Positions 34,778 to 47,225 are shown, numbered from the stretch's first letter. The stretch: 64,000 nucleotides of DNA from Pseudophaeomoniella oleicola (GCA_003868215.1 QWDQ01000016.1:248001-312000), one strand, 5' to 3'. Numbers and translations: made by a program. Notes: generated by a model from the sequence alone, not told the origin.

Positions 34778-35897
34778 TCAGTCTGCAATAACAATACTCT
34801 CGTGGATACATTTTGGGGTACCTTGAGAACGGGTTTGCTCCTGACTTTTGCCTGGAGATTTGCTCAGAGGATCGTGAGTCTGGGATTGATTGCGATCTGG
34901 TACGGCTCCTATCGCAACAGGATTTGTGACTTGGGTTGTACCGCCAGGCAAAGGTACCACTTCCTGAGGCGAAGGAGGTCTTCGACTGTTATGGTACCCT
35001 AAATTGTACGAGTCATTGTTTGGAAGCTCGTAAAGGTTCTGGTATGCCATTATCATTGGAGATGGTTGAATAGGTCCATGTATTCCAGCTTGCTCGGATT
35101 GAGACTGCTGTGTTTGGTCCAAGAAAGGAGCAGTGTCGAATGACTCAGGTGCTAAGAAATCTTGGAAGATTGATTCGGAGCCGTTGCTGAGGATGACAGA
35201 CTGCTCACCGTTTGGGTCCATTTGCATGACATATCGGGGTGATGGAGCCATGGACGGCCTATGCTGCACTGGGGCTCTTCTGTACTGCTGAGGCATCAAG
35301 TTCTGTGATCTGGGCACTGCATGTGTTCCAAAATTAGCTCGCATGCATGGTTGTGCTACATAAGATGGACGGGGCCGCCATGTCGTCGTGTTTGCCGGTG
35401 TTGGTTGCCACTGAGCATTTTGTCCTGCATGTTGATTGACTTCCTCTGTTGCACGAGCCTGCCTCTTGGGCTGTCTTTCCTGTTTTTCCTCATCGTTGTC
35501 ATCAAGGCCAGGTTCATTGTATGTTCCCTTCCTCTTCCCTGGAACTCTTTGGCTTCTTGTTGATGCTGGTTTTGGTGGTCTAGGAGCGGTGGCAGTCACA
35601 GTTGGGGTTTCGACTGGTCCTCCGCTCGGATGGATGCCGTTTGCTTTCAGGAGGCGTTCATAACGTTTGGACCTGAGCAGTGTTAATATTTATCAGAGCT
35701 ACTTGAGAACACACTTACGCGGCGCCCTTGCTGACTATACCACATTCTTTCGCAACTTCTTCAAAGTTGATCTGGAAACTGTTAGCCGCTACTTGGGTAA
35801 ACGGGACGCGATATTAAGGACCTACTCTTCCATTGTTTGAATACTTTACGCAACTCAAGAGAAACTTCAGCTGATCGTCTGAGGTAGTACGAGACAT
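34778..35897 (-). CDS. Putative Myb-like DNA-binding protein
   Basis: Three exons (35897-35826, 35771-35719, 35672-34778; introns 54 and 46 nt) give 339 residues. The N-terminus (MSRTTSDDQLKFLLSCVKYS, then NNGRINFEEVAKECGIVSKG and AASKRYERLLKANGI) matches the fungal Myb-like DNA-binding domain (Pfam Myb_DNA-bind_8 type, from memory). A basic stretch (KRKGTYNEPG...QPKRQARATEE) could be a nuclear signal, and the rest is Gln/Pro/Asn-rich, low in predicted order. The first intron falls directly after GR and before INFEEVA, the same point at which the gene at 37629-38631 is split in both of its repeats. Transcription or chromatin role is inferred from the fold only. Confidence 0.88.
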
Positions 35898-37628
35898 GGT
35901 TATTGATATCCAGGGATGTCCGTGCTCTACTACTTCCTTGAAAGTGGTTGAGTTGATGACTGTCAAAAGTCAGTAGGGAATCGTCTGAATTCATATAGAA
36001 GGTAAGGACACCTAGTGTCTCAAGGCGCAAATGGTCCCATACACCGGCCTTGTCAACCTCTCAGGGTTGACTTCATTGTCTCTCTTTGGTGATTGTGTGC
36101 TTCGATCTGCTCCTGAGAACAAGCCCTCTAAGACATGGCAATTGTTTCAGGCAGATGGTTGTAGCAGCTGCATGAATGATTGTATGCACTAGAGCAAGAC
36201 TTAGAAACAAGAATGCTCTCGACTGACTGGGCATGTCAGTGTTGCTTAAGCAGAGCTGGGGACTAAGAAGCGCCGGTGGATTCTGCTAGACAATTTGGAA
36301 GTCAAACACAGCACTGGCTGCTTATCAAAAGGCTTCAAACAAAGAGAATTGCGCCTTCCGCTATTCGCAGAGCCCATGAGTTATCATCAAAAAAGATGTC
36401 TAGCCAGATAGCATGATCCGTATCTGTCTAGTATCAACAAGAGCGACAGAAGGCAATGCAGACTTTTGTCTCAGACAATCTTTCCGACTCATACACAACA
36501 GCCATTATCAATCTGCTCTCTTTATCTTGCCAGAGCAATCAAATCGAACCACACCCCATTACCTATCTACCTACGGCTAGCTAATTAGCTGCCTACAAAT
36601 ATTACACCCACAGAAAGAGAAATAATGGCCCTGCTGCATCTACAATCCCCTTTCTGACAGCAGCACTCTCTATCTTAGCGATAACCTTCTTGTAACCGAC
36701 CGATCTTTCATCGTTAGAGACGTTCTTTTCCCCATACCTCTTGGACTTCGTCACAAGAGACAACGAAGCATTGGACAATATTACCAGACTAAAGAAAGTC
36801 AGTAACTGCGCCGTCGTCAAAGTAATGCATGTTGCATCAGACACTGAAGTTCCTGTTTTGCGTGCGCATCGAATCGAGGCATTTGTTATGAATAACATAT
36901 GTACCTTACATGAAAAGAGAAAAAAGGGAGTATTGTATTACGGGCCAAGCAAACGAACAAACAACCCATCGCCATGGAACAAGAAAGAGTTCCGTCCACT
37001 TTTATTGTCCTGGAATGAACGGAATATTCAACGTGACTATGATTCTGACTTTGACTTTAAGAACATCCCGCATTCTCGATATCGGAGGAAGGCGAAAGTC
37101 CAGCCATTGTGCATGTGTGCGTGCGCTTTCATTCAATCATCGATCTCATTCTTGCATCTGACCTATCTACCTATCTGTTTCTTTGTAGCACCTATTTTTC
37201 CCATGCCGCGGTAGCAAGGTATGTAGGTATGTACCTTAGGTAGGTATGTAACATACCTACACTTTCTTTGAGAGTCAATAGGGGGGGTTTGTTGTAGCTA
37301 GCTAAGCCGAAGCAACATCCGTCCATCTGTCTAGGGGAAAAAAAAGGAGAAACAAGCAGCTAAGTATGAAAAGAAGGGAGCATATTTGTCTGATAGGTAG
37401 GAGTCGTAAGCACAGGAACCAATGTCGTAGCTTGTCATCGTAGGATGGGAAGGTGAAGAACGGGGGTAGAAGAGATTCGGTCCAGTCGGTCCATGTTTCT
37501 CCTGATGCTGGCAAGCTGACTGGAGTCATCATGCCATACGAACCATTCAGGGGCAGGGAGGACCATAACATCGACCAAACTTCGCGTCTACTTCTTCCTT
37601 CCTTTCTCCACGACCCATACCCATTCGT
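35898..37628. other. Intergenic region with AGGTAGGT tract
   Basis: 1.7 kb between two regulator genes. An AGGTAGGTATGT/ACATACCTAC block occupies about 37215-37260. Two open frames (36602-36898 minus, 36741-37214 plus) overlap each other and lack domain support. A long 5' UTR for the gene at 35897 may lie here. Confidence 0.5.
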
Positions 37629-38631
37629 TCAAACTACCTCATCCTCCTCATCCTCCTCATCCTCCGTGGTAGTAGTGGTGCTGGCCGCGGTCGAATCTTG
37701 TGGTAATACGGGATTCAGAACGCTGCCGTTGTCTGGATGGATGATTGGGTCGGGCTTGATGGTGAAGGTAGGCTTTGTATCGACTGTGTCATCATCGTTG
37801 TCGCTACTAAGTTCCTCGTCGTCTTTGATGGCTTGCATAATGGCGTCTCGTTTTTCTTTGGTGAGATGAGTCCTGCGGTGTTGCTTTGGGCGGTGGGACT
37901 TGGTGATGCGAGAGGTTGGAGGTTTGGTGGAGATGGGTTGTTGTTGTGGTGCTGCTGTCTTTCTGCTCGGAAGTGCTTGCGTGGAAGTGGTGGCAGAACC
38001 ACTATTACTACTGCTGCTAGCACCACCTTGAGAAGTCCCGGCGAGCTTGAGACCATACTGCTTTCTCAACGAGCTGATTTTGCAAGTGACGTTGTGTGGC
38101 TTCGTCTTCATGGCGGTCGCGACTTCGTTGATTTGGATCTATAAAGCCCGTAATAATCATTAACAAAATGCCTGAAACTTGAGATCCATTCTGATGTTTT
38201 CATAAAAACTTACAACGAGCGCATTATTGACATATCTCACCGCCTGCGTAAACCATTCGATATCTGCAGCTTTCACCGAATCCATCGGTGCAGGTGGAGG
38301 GAGCTGTTTACCACCTTTTCGCGGGCCGCTTTCACCACCGTCTTTGGTCGTACCGGCGATGTTGAGACCGTATCGCTTTCGCAGGTCGCTGATCTTGCAG
38401 GTGATATTGTGCGGTTTGGTTTTCATGCCGGCGGCGACTTGGTTGATGTTGATCTGTAGCCCATGTCAGCTTGATACTCGGTATAGCATGTGGTGGCACC
38501 ATGGGTATGTCAGATGGGCGGGCTGGCTTGCTTGCTTGTTCACTTACGTATGCTGGTGCACTGATGTATTGCATGGCGGTGAATAACCAAGTGCCATCCG
38601 CTGGCTTCACGGCGACTTGTTTGGGGGGCAT
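37629..38631 (-). CDS. Protein with two tandem Myb-like domains
   Basis: Three exons (38631-38548, 38453-38214, 38138-37629; introns 94 and 75 nt), all phase 0, give 277 residues. Two copies of one domain are visible: copy 1 about residues 10-60 (WLFTAMQYISAPAY, intron, ININQVAAGMKTKPHNITCK and ISDLRKRYGLNIAG), copy 2 about 88-145 (WFTQAVRYVNNALV, intron, IQINEVATAMKTKPHNVTCK and ISSLRKQYGLKLAG). Each copy is interrupted by an intron at the same place, so the duplication included the intron. A basic region (SHRPKQHRRTHLTKEKR) and a very acidic C-terminus (TTEDEEDEEDEVV) follow; the acidic codons come from a TCC/TCA triplet tract at 37636-37665. Probable nuclear protein, target unknown. Confidence 0.87.
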
Positions 38632-39653
38632 AATGAGATCAGGTCACGATGAAAGGCAATCGGGAATTTGTAGTAAGAGAGAAGGAAGATCGAAGTTCCT
38701 TCGAGGTTTGTATGACTGATAGGTTGGGAGTGTGGCTCAAGCGAAGGTGATAATGTGATGGAAGATGTGAAGTGAAGGAGGTAGATGGATGGTAGGAAGG
38801 AGAAACAGTCTAGGCAGAAATCACGCTCAGGATAATAGATGATGGTGAGCAAGGTGAAGATGAACTGCAGTCAGAAGAGAACGAAATAACAATTTCAATC
38901 TAAGATATCACGAACCGGTTGCCAGAGGTCACACACTTGCTCTCATATCCTACCAGCGCTACCTAGCCTCATTCTCATGGCGGTGAAGGTCTAGATATCC
39001 AGTCCCCGTTACCTCTCCAGTTCGACGACCTCATCGACCCTGCAGTCTCATCACTGCCGACCTGGGTTCCCAGCTTGCCTATTTGGAGGGCCATGCATCG
39101 CCGACACATGTCCACCTGTCACGACGGCAGGATTATGAAATTGCGAACCACTCGTCCTCAGGTTCATCATACCGAACCGACATTGCCTAGTATGCATGCA
39201 CAGTGCTGAATGACTGCTCGGATCATCACACTGTTCCATTGACCTCGACTTCCATCTAGGCTCAGCCGTTCCGTCGAGGTTAGGTCTCTCAAGTCCTACA
39301 TTCTGAACTTGGTGAGTTTTTGCTGCGATGACGGTGAGGTATGCCAGATACCTGGCCTTAGCTGGTGCGGCGTTGAACAATTTCGATACTCCAATATAAT
39401 TGTATACTGCAGTACCTTCATCCCCTTCCAACAGATAGGTTTGCCGGCGATTTCAGGAAAGAAATGCGATCGTCCGTCAGGTATATCGCACACGTGAACG
39501 CGAAGCTAAAGGGCTGCGCTGCTCCGGCCACACAGCGTGGCAATCCCACACAGGTTGAGACCTTTGCTGCGCTGAGCCCAAGTTGGGCTGAATCAAATTT
39601 TCTTAGCCTCAGATGCGATACGGAACCCGATTGCCCGGAAAGGACCAAAATCA
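38632..39653. other. Intergenic region
   Basis: 1.0 kb between the duplicated-domain gene and the second NLR. No gene, repeat or RNA recognised. Confidence 0.45.
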
Positions 39654-42173
39654 TCATCTATGTTCCTCAGTTAACGTCTTCAATGACGCTTCTATTTCTT
39701 GGTAGCTCGGACTTGAACGTCCCGAGACGATCTCTAAACCTGTCAAAACACGGTGGTATGCGTCCTTTGCTTCTGCGTACTTTCCCAGCCTCCTATAAAG
39801 TGCACCGTAAAATGTTAGTAAGTGAAGCGCAGGAATGTGCATTTTGACTTCCTCTGGTCCTAAAGACTTTTCATAGCCCTGGAGCGCTTGATGAAACATT
39901 TTTTCAGCCTGTTCCAATTTGCCCTGAGTCATGTAGACAATACCCAAACAAAAAATCGTATGAAGAGTCGACGTATGCTCTGGTCCAAGAGTCCGTTGGT
40001 AGCCCCGTAGCACATGTTGAAACGTTTGCTCAGCCTCATCCAACTTACCCTGATCAACGTAGAGAAGACCCAGACACTTAACTGCGTCAAAGGTTAACGG
40101 ATGCTCTGATCCAAAAGTATTCTCGCAGCCCCGTAGCCCCCGTTGGTACATTTTCTCAGCCTCTTCCAGCTTGCCCTGGTATTTGTAGGCAAAGCCCAGA
40201 TTGATGACAGTACAGAGAGTCGAATACGACGTACGCTCCGATCCGGAAGCTTTTTCGTAGAGCTGTAGCGCTCGTTGGTACATCCTCTCCCCTTCCGTAG
40301 ACCGGCCACAGTCGAGAAGAATATCAGCGACGCTGCATATCCTGTTCAAGTCTGATTTGTTGAAGTCATAGTATTGCAAAATTTTATCAAACTTGGCTTT
40401 TTGCAAATGTGCCGCGTGCTCTACCAGCCGTCGATTGAGGGACCAAATTCTGGTGTATGTACTTGGTGCCTTATTGGCGGCGATGCAATTCAAAGCAAGT
40501 GAGAACTTGGCAGGGTCCGGCGGCATGACGAATGTTTGGACCAGCCAGTCGTGCAAACATGGGTGGATCTGGTACGAGCCTGCCACCATATCAACCAGAC
40601 TATATTCCCGTAATCTTGCAATTGCTCGCTGGAAATGTATTTTGTTTTGTGTTACACGATGCAACCACGGCACTGCCTCACATGCACCTTTCTGGATGAG
40701 CTCGTACCAAATATCGCCATTGCTGAAGTATGCAAAAAATTTGAAAAGCTCTGCAGCGTCTTCGTTCTGGCTCTTGACCTGATCAAGCGACAGTGACCAC
40801 GTGGAAGACAGCGTGCGCTCCTCGTACTCGAGTAACTCCTCTGAATCTGACCCAACGAGGTCGTTCCATGCAGATTCGTACAGGTCGAGGTAATCTTTGC
40901 AGGATATATTTCCTTGGCCGAGGTAAGTGCCTGCAATAGCCAGGGCGAGGGGGAGGCCACCGAGCCGTTCGGCTAAACAGATACTGTCAGAGTCTGGTCA
41001 ACAGTCAGTCCTATTGTCTGGCTCAGAAAACACAGCTGCCCTCATGCTTTTCTTACCTTGAGACAAATCTCGACCAGATCGTTCCGATAGGACCGAGATA
41101 CTTTCCTTACAATCATCGAATTTTTGCAGTTTCAGTGACTTGCTAAAGCCAAGTTTAGTGGAGCGAGTGGTAATGAGAATGTTTCCTTGGGAACTGGCTG
41201 GGAAGAACGACCGAATATCATATCCGGTATCAGAGCGTATTCCGGGAAGAGAAGGATCATCGTAATTGTCGAATAACAAAAGCCACTCGTCGTTGCCTGG
41301 TTCAGAGAGCCATCTTCGCATTCTGTCTATTCTCTGATCCTCATCATCCATAGTTGGCGTTGCAGGTCCTGTAGAACCGGCATGTTCCTGAAACACTATC
41401 AGAGTCAGGGCTGCCAATGTCTGCTTTAGGGTGGCCATGTCTTTCGCATTCACCCAGAAGATCGACGGATAATCTTTAGCGAATTCACGTGCAAAGGCTA
41501 GACTCAGTTGTGTCTTCCCCATACCACCCATGCCCACAATGCTAACGATATGTTGACGTCCGCGACCATGGCCTGGGGTAAGCCAATCTCGTAGTTGTCG
41601 CAATTCACTTTGCCTTCCGATAAAGCTGTCTGGCTCAATTTGAGGTGCCGATCCCAGGCACAGTCCAAATGATCTCGCAGGCGATGGCGGTGTTATCGTA
41701 AGTCTTGATAGCCCCTCCAGCAGGCGGTCGCCTAACTCCACGTGCTGGGTGGTCTGATGCAAGACTAACAGATCCACGTTTTTGTGTATTCTCTCTACTG
41801 CTTGTCGCACTTTGTCTTCTTTGGCCAGACTCTTCAGGGCCTTTAGCCAGCGCTCAACCGCGGCAGCGCCATCAGAGGGCAAGATATGTGAGAGACATGT
41901 TTGAACTGTTGCAACCTCCTTCGACGTATTGTCCACGACAACTTTCAGTGGTCTAGTGACATCTTCTGGTATTTGTTGCGCATTGGATCGTAACTGAATT
42001 TGATGGAGGTTCGCCAACAGCAGGGGTAGTCGCACCGCGAGAGAACGAAATGATTCGGGAACATCTGATGTTTTCGACGAAAACTCATTGATCCGCGAGA
42101 CGAGTTTGGTGCCGAGGTCAATGAGGGAGGCGATGGAAGCGACGAGTCCAACGATAGTAACTGGGTCGGCCAT
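39654..42173 (-). CDS. NB-ARC-TPR NLR (STAND) protein with SesA/HeLo-like N-terminus
   Basis: Two exons (42173-41057 and 40993-39654, 63-nt intron gtaaga...gaccag) give 818 residues. Residues 1-150 (MADPVTIVGLVASIASLIDL...) are the helical N-terminal domain seen on many fungal NTPases (SesA/HeLo-like). NB-ARC: FIGRQSELRQL (about 184-194), P-loop GMGGMGKT (214-221), Walker B EWLLLFDNYDD (296-306), NILITTRS (331-338) and GLPLALAIAGTYLG after the intron. A winged-helix region follows, then about five 42-residue kinesin-light-chain-type TPRs (e.g. QGKLEEAEKMYQRGLRG, QGKLDEAEQTFQHVLRG, QGKLEQAEKMFHQALQG). Family role: non-self or stress recognition with programmed cell death output. The TPRs would be the sensor. 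A second, unrelated architecture from the NLR at 5320-8229. Confidence 0.93.
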
Positions 42174-43496
42174 GTCGCGTCTTATGAGCTCACTGCGGCC
42201 TTGTAGTTAGATATGCGATTTCCGTTATGGTGCAAACACCATCATCAGTCGAAGCAGGAAGATGAGAAAATTTTCACCTTTGGCTGGCTGCTGTTACGAG
42301 GTGAATAATGGATTTGGCAGACTTCGGCTGCGCCACAGAGGCATTCAGCCTTGCGTGAATCGTCCTGCATGGATTGGCGGCCAGGCAGCGAATCGCTTAT
42401 GATTCATCTCGCCCAATGGCTACGTGGCACCGTAGGATGCTTGCGGGAAATCACCAAAGGGAACTCCCAAAAGAAAAGCAACAGTCTTCGAAGCCCCCTT
42501 GTGTCGACATATTGACGGCAAGCGTTCCATGCTTGCTGAATCCCATAAGGACGTGTAATTGTCATCTCTGCCTCTATGCAGTGCGTTATATAGATGACCT
42601 CAGATGACATAACGGAGTGACTGTAGTACTGAGCACCGCAGCAATGGTAGTACACCGCGGACCAGACCGTCGTGTCTTTTCATCGCTTTGGCTATTGCTC
42701 ATAAGCCGACTTACCATATATGACACTTACTGGTCCGAATATATAGAGAATGGGCGCAATATTATAGGGGGGCAGTGGTGTTGTTCAGTAGTAGGTGCAA
42801 GACGCGGTCTCCAGTGTTATTCTCCCCTAACGCCAAATACCCGAATCTACAAAATATATTTTCCCATTGCCCATTGGGCCAACCAACGACCACAGATATA
42901 TAGTAGAAATAGAAGCTGGAAATCTCATATAATGTGCTGCAACAGTATACCGAGGAACACGCTATAGCTATATCGATATCAGATGTGTCATGGGAAGAAT
43001 GCCAACTGGGACTGCTCTTTGTTTCAAAGCATCCGATGGACTCCAATGCCAGCTTTCTACACCTACCCGCCTAGATAGCTAGTAAGCAGCTCCCCAGTTC
43101 CAGATCCAATACGTTCTCCCGAACAGCTCGCTGGTTCATGAAGATGTCTATATATGAGCCCCGATTAGTCTTCAACAACTGTCTCTTTGTCATTCGTACC
43201 CTAGGCTTTTCAGACTATGAATCTATCGAGTCTACCCATATAGATTGCAACGAGCCGTGCCAACACTCCCTGTTCGGGCTCTCGACATCGTAACCGAAAA
43301 GAAATCCTACAAAGCTTAGACCAATTTGCAGTGCAATCAATCATTCCACCCCTGACCGACGCTTTGGCCCCCACTTCTGGTCTGCAAAAGCAAATCCGAA
43401 AGTTCACCATCATAGGAACCCACCTTTACTCCACCTCAACCGGCCGTTCACCCAAACCCTCAACGCACCAAAAAGAAAACCCGCCGAAATTCTCCC
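42174..43496. other. Intergenic region upstream of the second NLR
   Basis: 1.3 kb. Contains the NLR promoter. Plus and minus open frames are short and without domains. Confidence 0.45.
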
Positions 43497-43503
43497 AAAA
43501 AAA
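43497..43503 (-). terminator. Pol III terminator of tRNA-Val
   Basis: Run of seven T on the minus strand, 28 bases after the tRNA 3' end. Runs of this kind end RNA polymerase III transcripts. Confidence 0.7.
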
Positions 43504-43530
43504 GGAAACCCATTCGGATTCACTCGCCAG

Positions 43531-43677
43531 TAGTCAGAACGGGACTTGAACCCGTGACCTTCTGCGTTATATCATCAAGAGATGTTAAGCAGACGTGATG
43601 ACCCTATATCTTTTGTTAGCATTTTGAACTGGCTCTTCACATCTTTCAGGATATACTGACAACTACACCATCCGACC
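43531..43677 (-). tRNA. tRNA-Val(AAC) with anticodon-loop intron and D-loop insertion
   Basis: 147 nt from 43677 to 43531 on the minus strand. The acceptor strands GGTCGGA and TCTGACT pair 7 of 7 (two G-U). Anticodon stem TCTGC/GCAGA pairs fully around loop TTAACA-C, giving anticodon AAC (43586-43584). The T-arm ACGGG-TTCAAGT-CCCGT is perfect, and A-box (TGGTGTAGTTG) and B-box (GGTTCAAGTCC) are intact. A 16-nt intron lies at the canonical 37/38 position (43582-43567). A second, 57-nt insertion (43660-43604) lies between positions 17 and 18, just before G18-G19; removing it restores a normal D-arm (GTG...CAC). The insertion begins gtcagt, ends tatag and holds gctaac near its 3' end. Without both insertions the tRNA is 74 nt. 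Confidence 0.85.
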
Positions 43678-44689
43678 AATTCCAGCGTGACGAAAACTGG
43701 ACTTTTTGGGTATATATAATGTCAGAGATGAGGCCAGGAAGAGAGGCCGGTGTCGGAGAGGACACGGAAGGGTTTCCAGGGTAAGTGACCCGAGATGCTC
43801 TTGTAAGACCTCGATAGAAGAGACCTCAGATAGACTATGATAAGAAAAGTCGCCTGGTTTTCGAGGTTTCGAACTCAGTCGTTGGCGAGGGGGGTGGTTG
43901 TCGAGAAGTGGGGAGAATGGCCGGGACGGAGATACAGTACTCAGAATACTCCCACATTCACGATAACAGCAACAGCCCGGGTACAAGCACAACGCCACAG
44001 TACATATATAGGACCATGTACAGACAGTGATCGAATACCACTTCCAACCTCTCCATCGTAGAAGCATAGGTAAGGGACCCTCAAACCCTCACCCCGAAAG
44101 GGGGCATTGGCCCCGAATAGGAAAGATCACAATTTCCAATCCAAAAAGCACAAACCCAGTATGAGATCGCTCGTAGAAGTCTCATCAGCTAGACTCACTG
44201 GACAATAAATAATTAGACCTCGTTCCTTGGTCGCGCGCGAGGACGTAGCAAAGGTCCTCCGTCGGGGGTCGGTCGGTCGGTCGATCAGAGAGCATGGTCG
44301 GAAGAGAAGGACCCGGGGAGCCCGCGTACCTTTTTCTTTTGTTTCGAATAATGGCAACAGGTATCTGTCTATCTCCAACATCAAGAACGACACCAGCCAA
44401 AAGATGCGTAAATCCCGGAGATTCATTCACGGATCTTCGACTTCGAGTGTTAGGACTGGCTGCACACGGTGGCAACGTGTGATGGTAAGGGGTAATGGAA
44501 ATCAGGATTGGCGAACGAGGGATGAGTATAGAAGTGCGATGTATGCACAACACTGAGCAGACATTGTGTGATCATTGCTTACGGTGATGTATAGGGTGTT
44601 CTAGTGGTAACAGGACAATAGAGATAGAGTAGGTAGGTTGTCATATTTCTCATTATCTATATCATGGGGTATATATCTACTGCATCACT
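43678..44689. other. Intergenic region with a GGTC repeat
   Basis: 1.0 kb. A (GGTC)n tract lies at about 44267-44284. Several overlapping open frames on both strands, none with a domain. Confidence 0.45.
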
Positions 44690-47225
44690 CTACGATATCT
44701 TGGGTACAATCCACCAATTGTGCCAGCAACCCTTTTCACCAGCTAGCGGTATCTCGACCTTCAAATCTTGCAACACCTTTGATGACTGGTTCTTGACCGT
44801 TGACGCCGTCGATAGTGATGAGGCTTTCTTCCCTTTTGCATTTGTAGAAGACGCTTCGTCAAGCTTCTTTTTCAGGGCCGCTATGGCGATACTGGTCGCG
44901 ATGCAAGCCCGGCTCGTGTTCTTGACGTCCTTGGTCCATTCGGCTTCCAATGAAGTGCCGCCGGATTTGACAGATTCGGAGACATCGATGGTCTCGTCAA
45001 TCCACTTTGCAGCCAGAACTTCTTCCCAGCCTTTACGCGCGTCGGCTACGGATCGGGCTGCAGATTCTAGCATGTCCTTGTCGTTGACTTGAACCAGGGA
45101 TGCTGCTCGTACATAATCCTCATAGGAGATCGGCTCAGGAATCGACAACGGCAGAAACGGACGCATTCTCAGTTCGTACCGTAATTTGTCTGTAGAATAG
45201 GGGCGGCTTGGCTTCGGAAGGAATTTATGGCGATCAAGGACAGCGTATAAGAGGTGTAAGGCTCTTGCTAAGGCGTCTGCGGCACGAACTTGAACGAACT
45301 GCCGATCAAGATTCCTCAGCGCCGCATTGACTCTCGTCTGAAGCTCTGACCTAGCATTGGAACTATGAAGGTTCCGACTCCTTAGTTCGGAATGCTTTTC
45401 GACAAAAAAGCTGATTCGATCTAGATGAGACAAATGGGTTGAACAGATATGAGACAGGTACCAATACATCATAGGCAACTCGTCTGGAGCGTAGACTGAC
45501 AGCTCGAATCCCATTTGGATCACTTGTTCCAATTGCCGAAGCTTGTAATGATACATCCAACTGCTGAGTGGGTAGGCAAATGTTGGATTAGGCGACAAGG
45601 AGAAAACAAGAGGTTGTTCTCCAGTATAATCTCGCAGCGTCGTATCCAGGTCTTCGGCATCAGCCTGAACACTGTCAAAATCAAGGACAGCATGGCATAA
45701 GGTTCTCCGAAATCTTGCCCGATTCAGACATATTGTCCGGAACATATTGATGTAGACAAGACCGACACGGTCAACAAATTCTCCTAGAAGACCTTCGGCT
45801 TCGGAGGTAATGTCGTGACCATCAATTGGGGAATTTCCGCCTTGTTCCCGTAGTAGGATGTTACCAGGCATTGTCAAGGCATCAAGGTCGGAGTAGATGA
45901 ACTGTCTCATGGATTGCTTCCCGAAAGCTTGATCTCCATGGTATACTAATGACTGGATAAGAGCACGGATATAGACCGGTGGTTGTGGGCTTCGGGCCAT
46001 GAATGTCGTGATCGCCGTCAGTAAGGAGCCATTAGACTTTGTCATAAGGACCTGGTCCGCATCTGCTGCATCGTTGCAGAACCGTTGGAAATCATAAAAA
46101 GCAGTATCAGTGCTGACCGTTATCATCGGCCGCGGAGGGACACTGCTAGCAAGACGTCTTTGAATCTTCGAACTGAATGATTCCAGCACCGGCGTACCGG
46201 AGTGCGAACTCGCTTTAATCTCTTGAAGTAATGATACGCAATTTCGAAATTGCGCAGCTTTCCGATGTTCAGGCCCTCTGGTGTCTGATTCCAAGGCCAA
46301 GAGTAGCTCTTTTCTGAAGAGCAACCGTTTCTCAAGAGCCGACTTCAGGACACTATCTATGTTGGCTGGTTCTAACCATGACAATGCCTCGTCCAAAACG
46401 TGACATATCTTACTGGCACCGAAGTTGTGTAAAAGCGGCCTGTTATATGTCTGTGATGAGAAATCTTCCTCCTGTGGAACCTCGTCAGCGCATCGTTCAG
46501 TGTTCTGTCAGCTGCCTCATACTTCGTAATAATGCTCGCTGGTGATCTTCACAAGTATGAAATCAGATGCCTTGATAAGACCTAGGCAGTATGCGCGGAG
46601 GACACGGTGAACAAGTGGTTTGTCGTGGAACACATCTGTTCGTGAGAATTGGGCTTGTTCTAGAGAGCGCGGTTCTGGCCATAATAATCTGTCGATATAG
46701 ATCGATGTGAAGACTGTTTGCGACAGAGGGTTGCCCGCATGCCACGCTACCTAAGAACAGGCGATTAGCTGCGCAGCATGCAGCCCCATATGTACACACC
46801 TCTTGACAAAGCATTTGATCCATGATACCTATCACCTCAGCTGGTTGTAGGTCCCGGAGCACATCGTAATCGTCATCCATTGACTCTCCCGGGGCAAGGT
46901 AACCGCTGTCCATCTTTGGATCCCCAATCTGTGGTAGGTCAGCACTATAGAAACCTCGCCGCTGAAGGCTTTGCCAACCTCAAGGGCACCAACGGCCTCG
47001 AAAAGCGTGAAGTATTCATCCTTGACCAATTGACCAGTAGGCAATTCTGCGTATATGCTGTTAGTCGTCTGACACGAAGTGCGATGGTTCAGCGAGCAAC
47101 GAACTTGTAGCGGCCTGTGTAAATTCTGCAGTGATGTCGCGCGCAGCGATCTGCTGGGAGATAATGCGTGACGGTCTTGGTGTGCTGTTATAGCCCGAAC
47201 CTCTCGAAGGAGAAGTCGAAGTCAT
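44690..47225 (-). CDS. mak10: NatC N-terminal acetyltransferase subunit Mak10/Naa35
   Basis: Five exons (47225-47105, 47046-46979, 46928-46800, 46750-46523, 46471-44690; introns 58, 50, 49 and 51 nt) give 775 residues. The N-terminal part carries the family hallmark: DITAEFTQAATKLPTGQLVK, DEYFTLFEAVGALEIGDPKM, DSGYLAPGES, and LQPAEVIGIMDQMLCQEVAW followed by HAGNPLSQTVFTSIYIDRLL. The large last exon is helical (TPR-like) and includes the typical FARFRRTLCHAVLDFDSVQAD-like segment (about residue 410). Mak10 is the scaffold subunit of NatC, which acetylates Met-hydrophobic N-termini on ribosomes. Start MTSTSPSRGSGYN at 47225 fits the upstream stop pattern. All splice phases agree. Confidence 0.94.

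Noticed and set aside
36602-37214. Overlapping open frames on both strands
   Set aside because: No domain, no splice continuity, and they cross a simple-repeat area.
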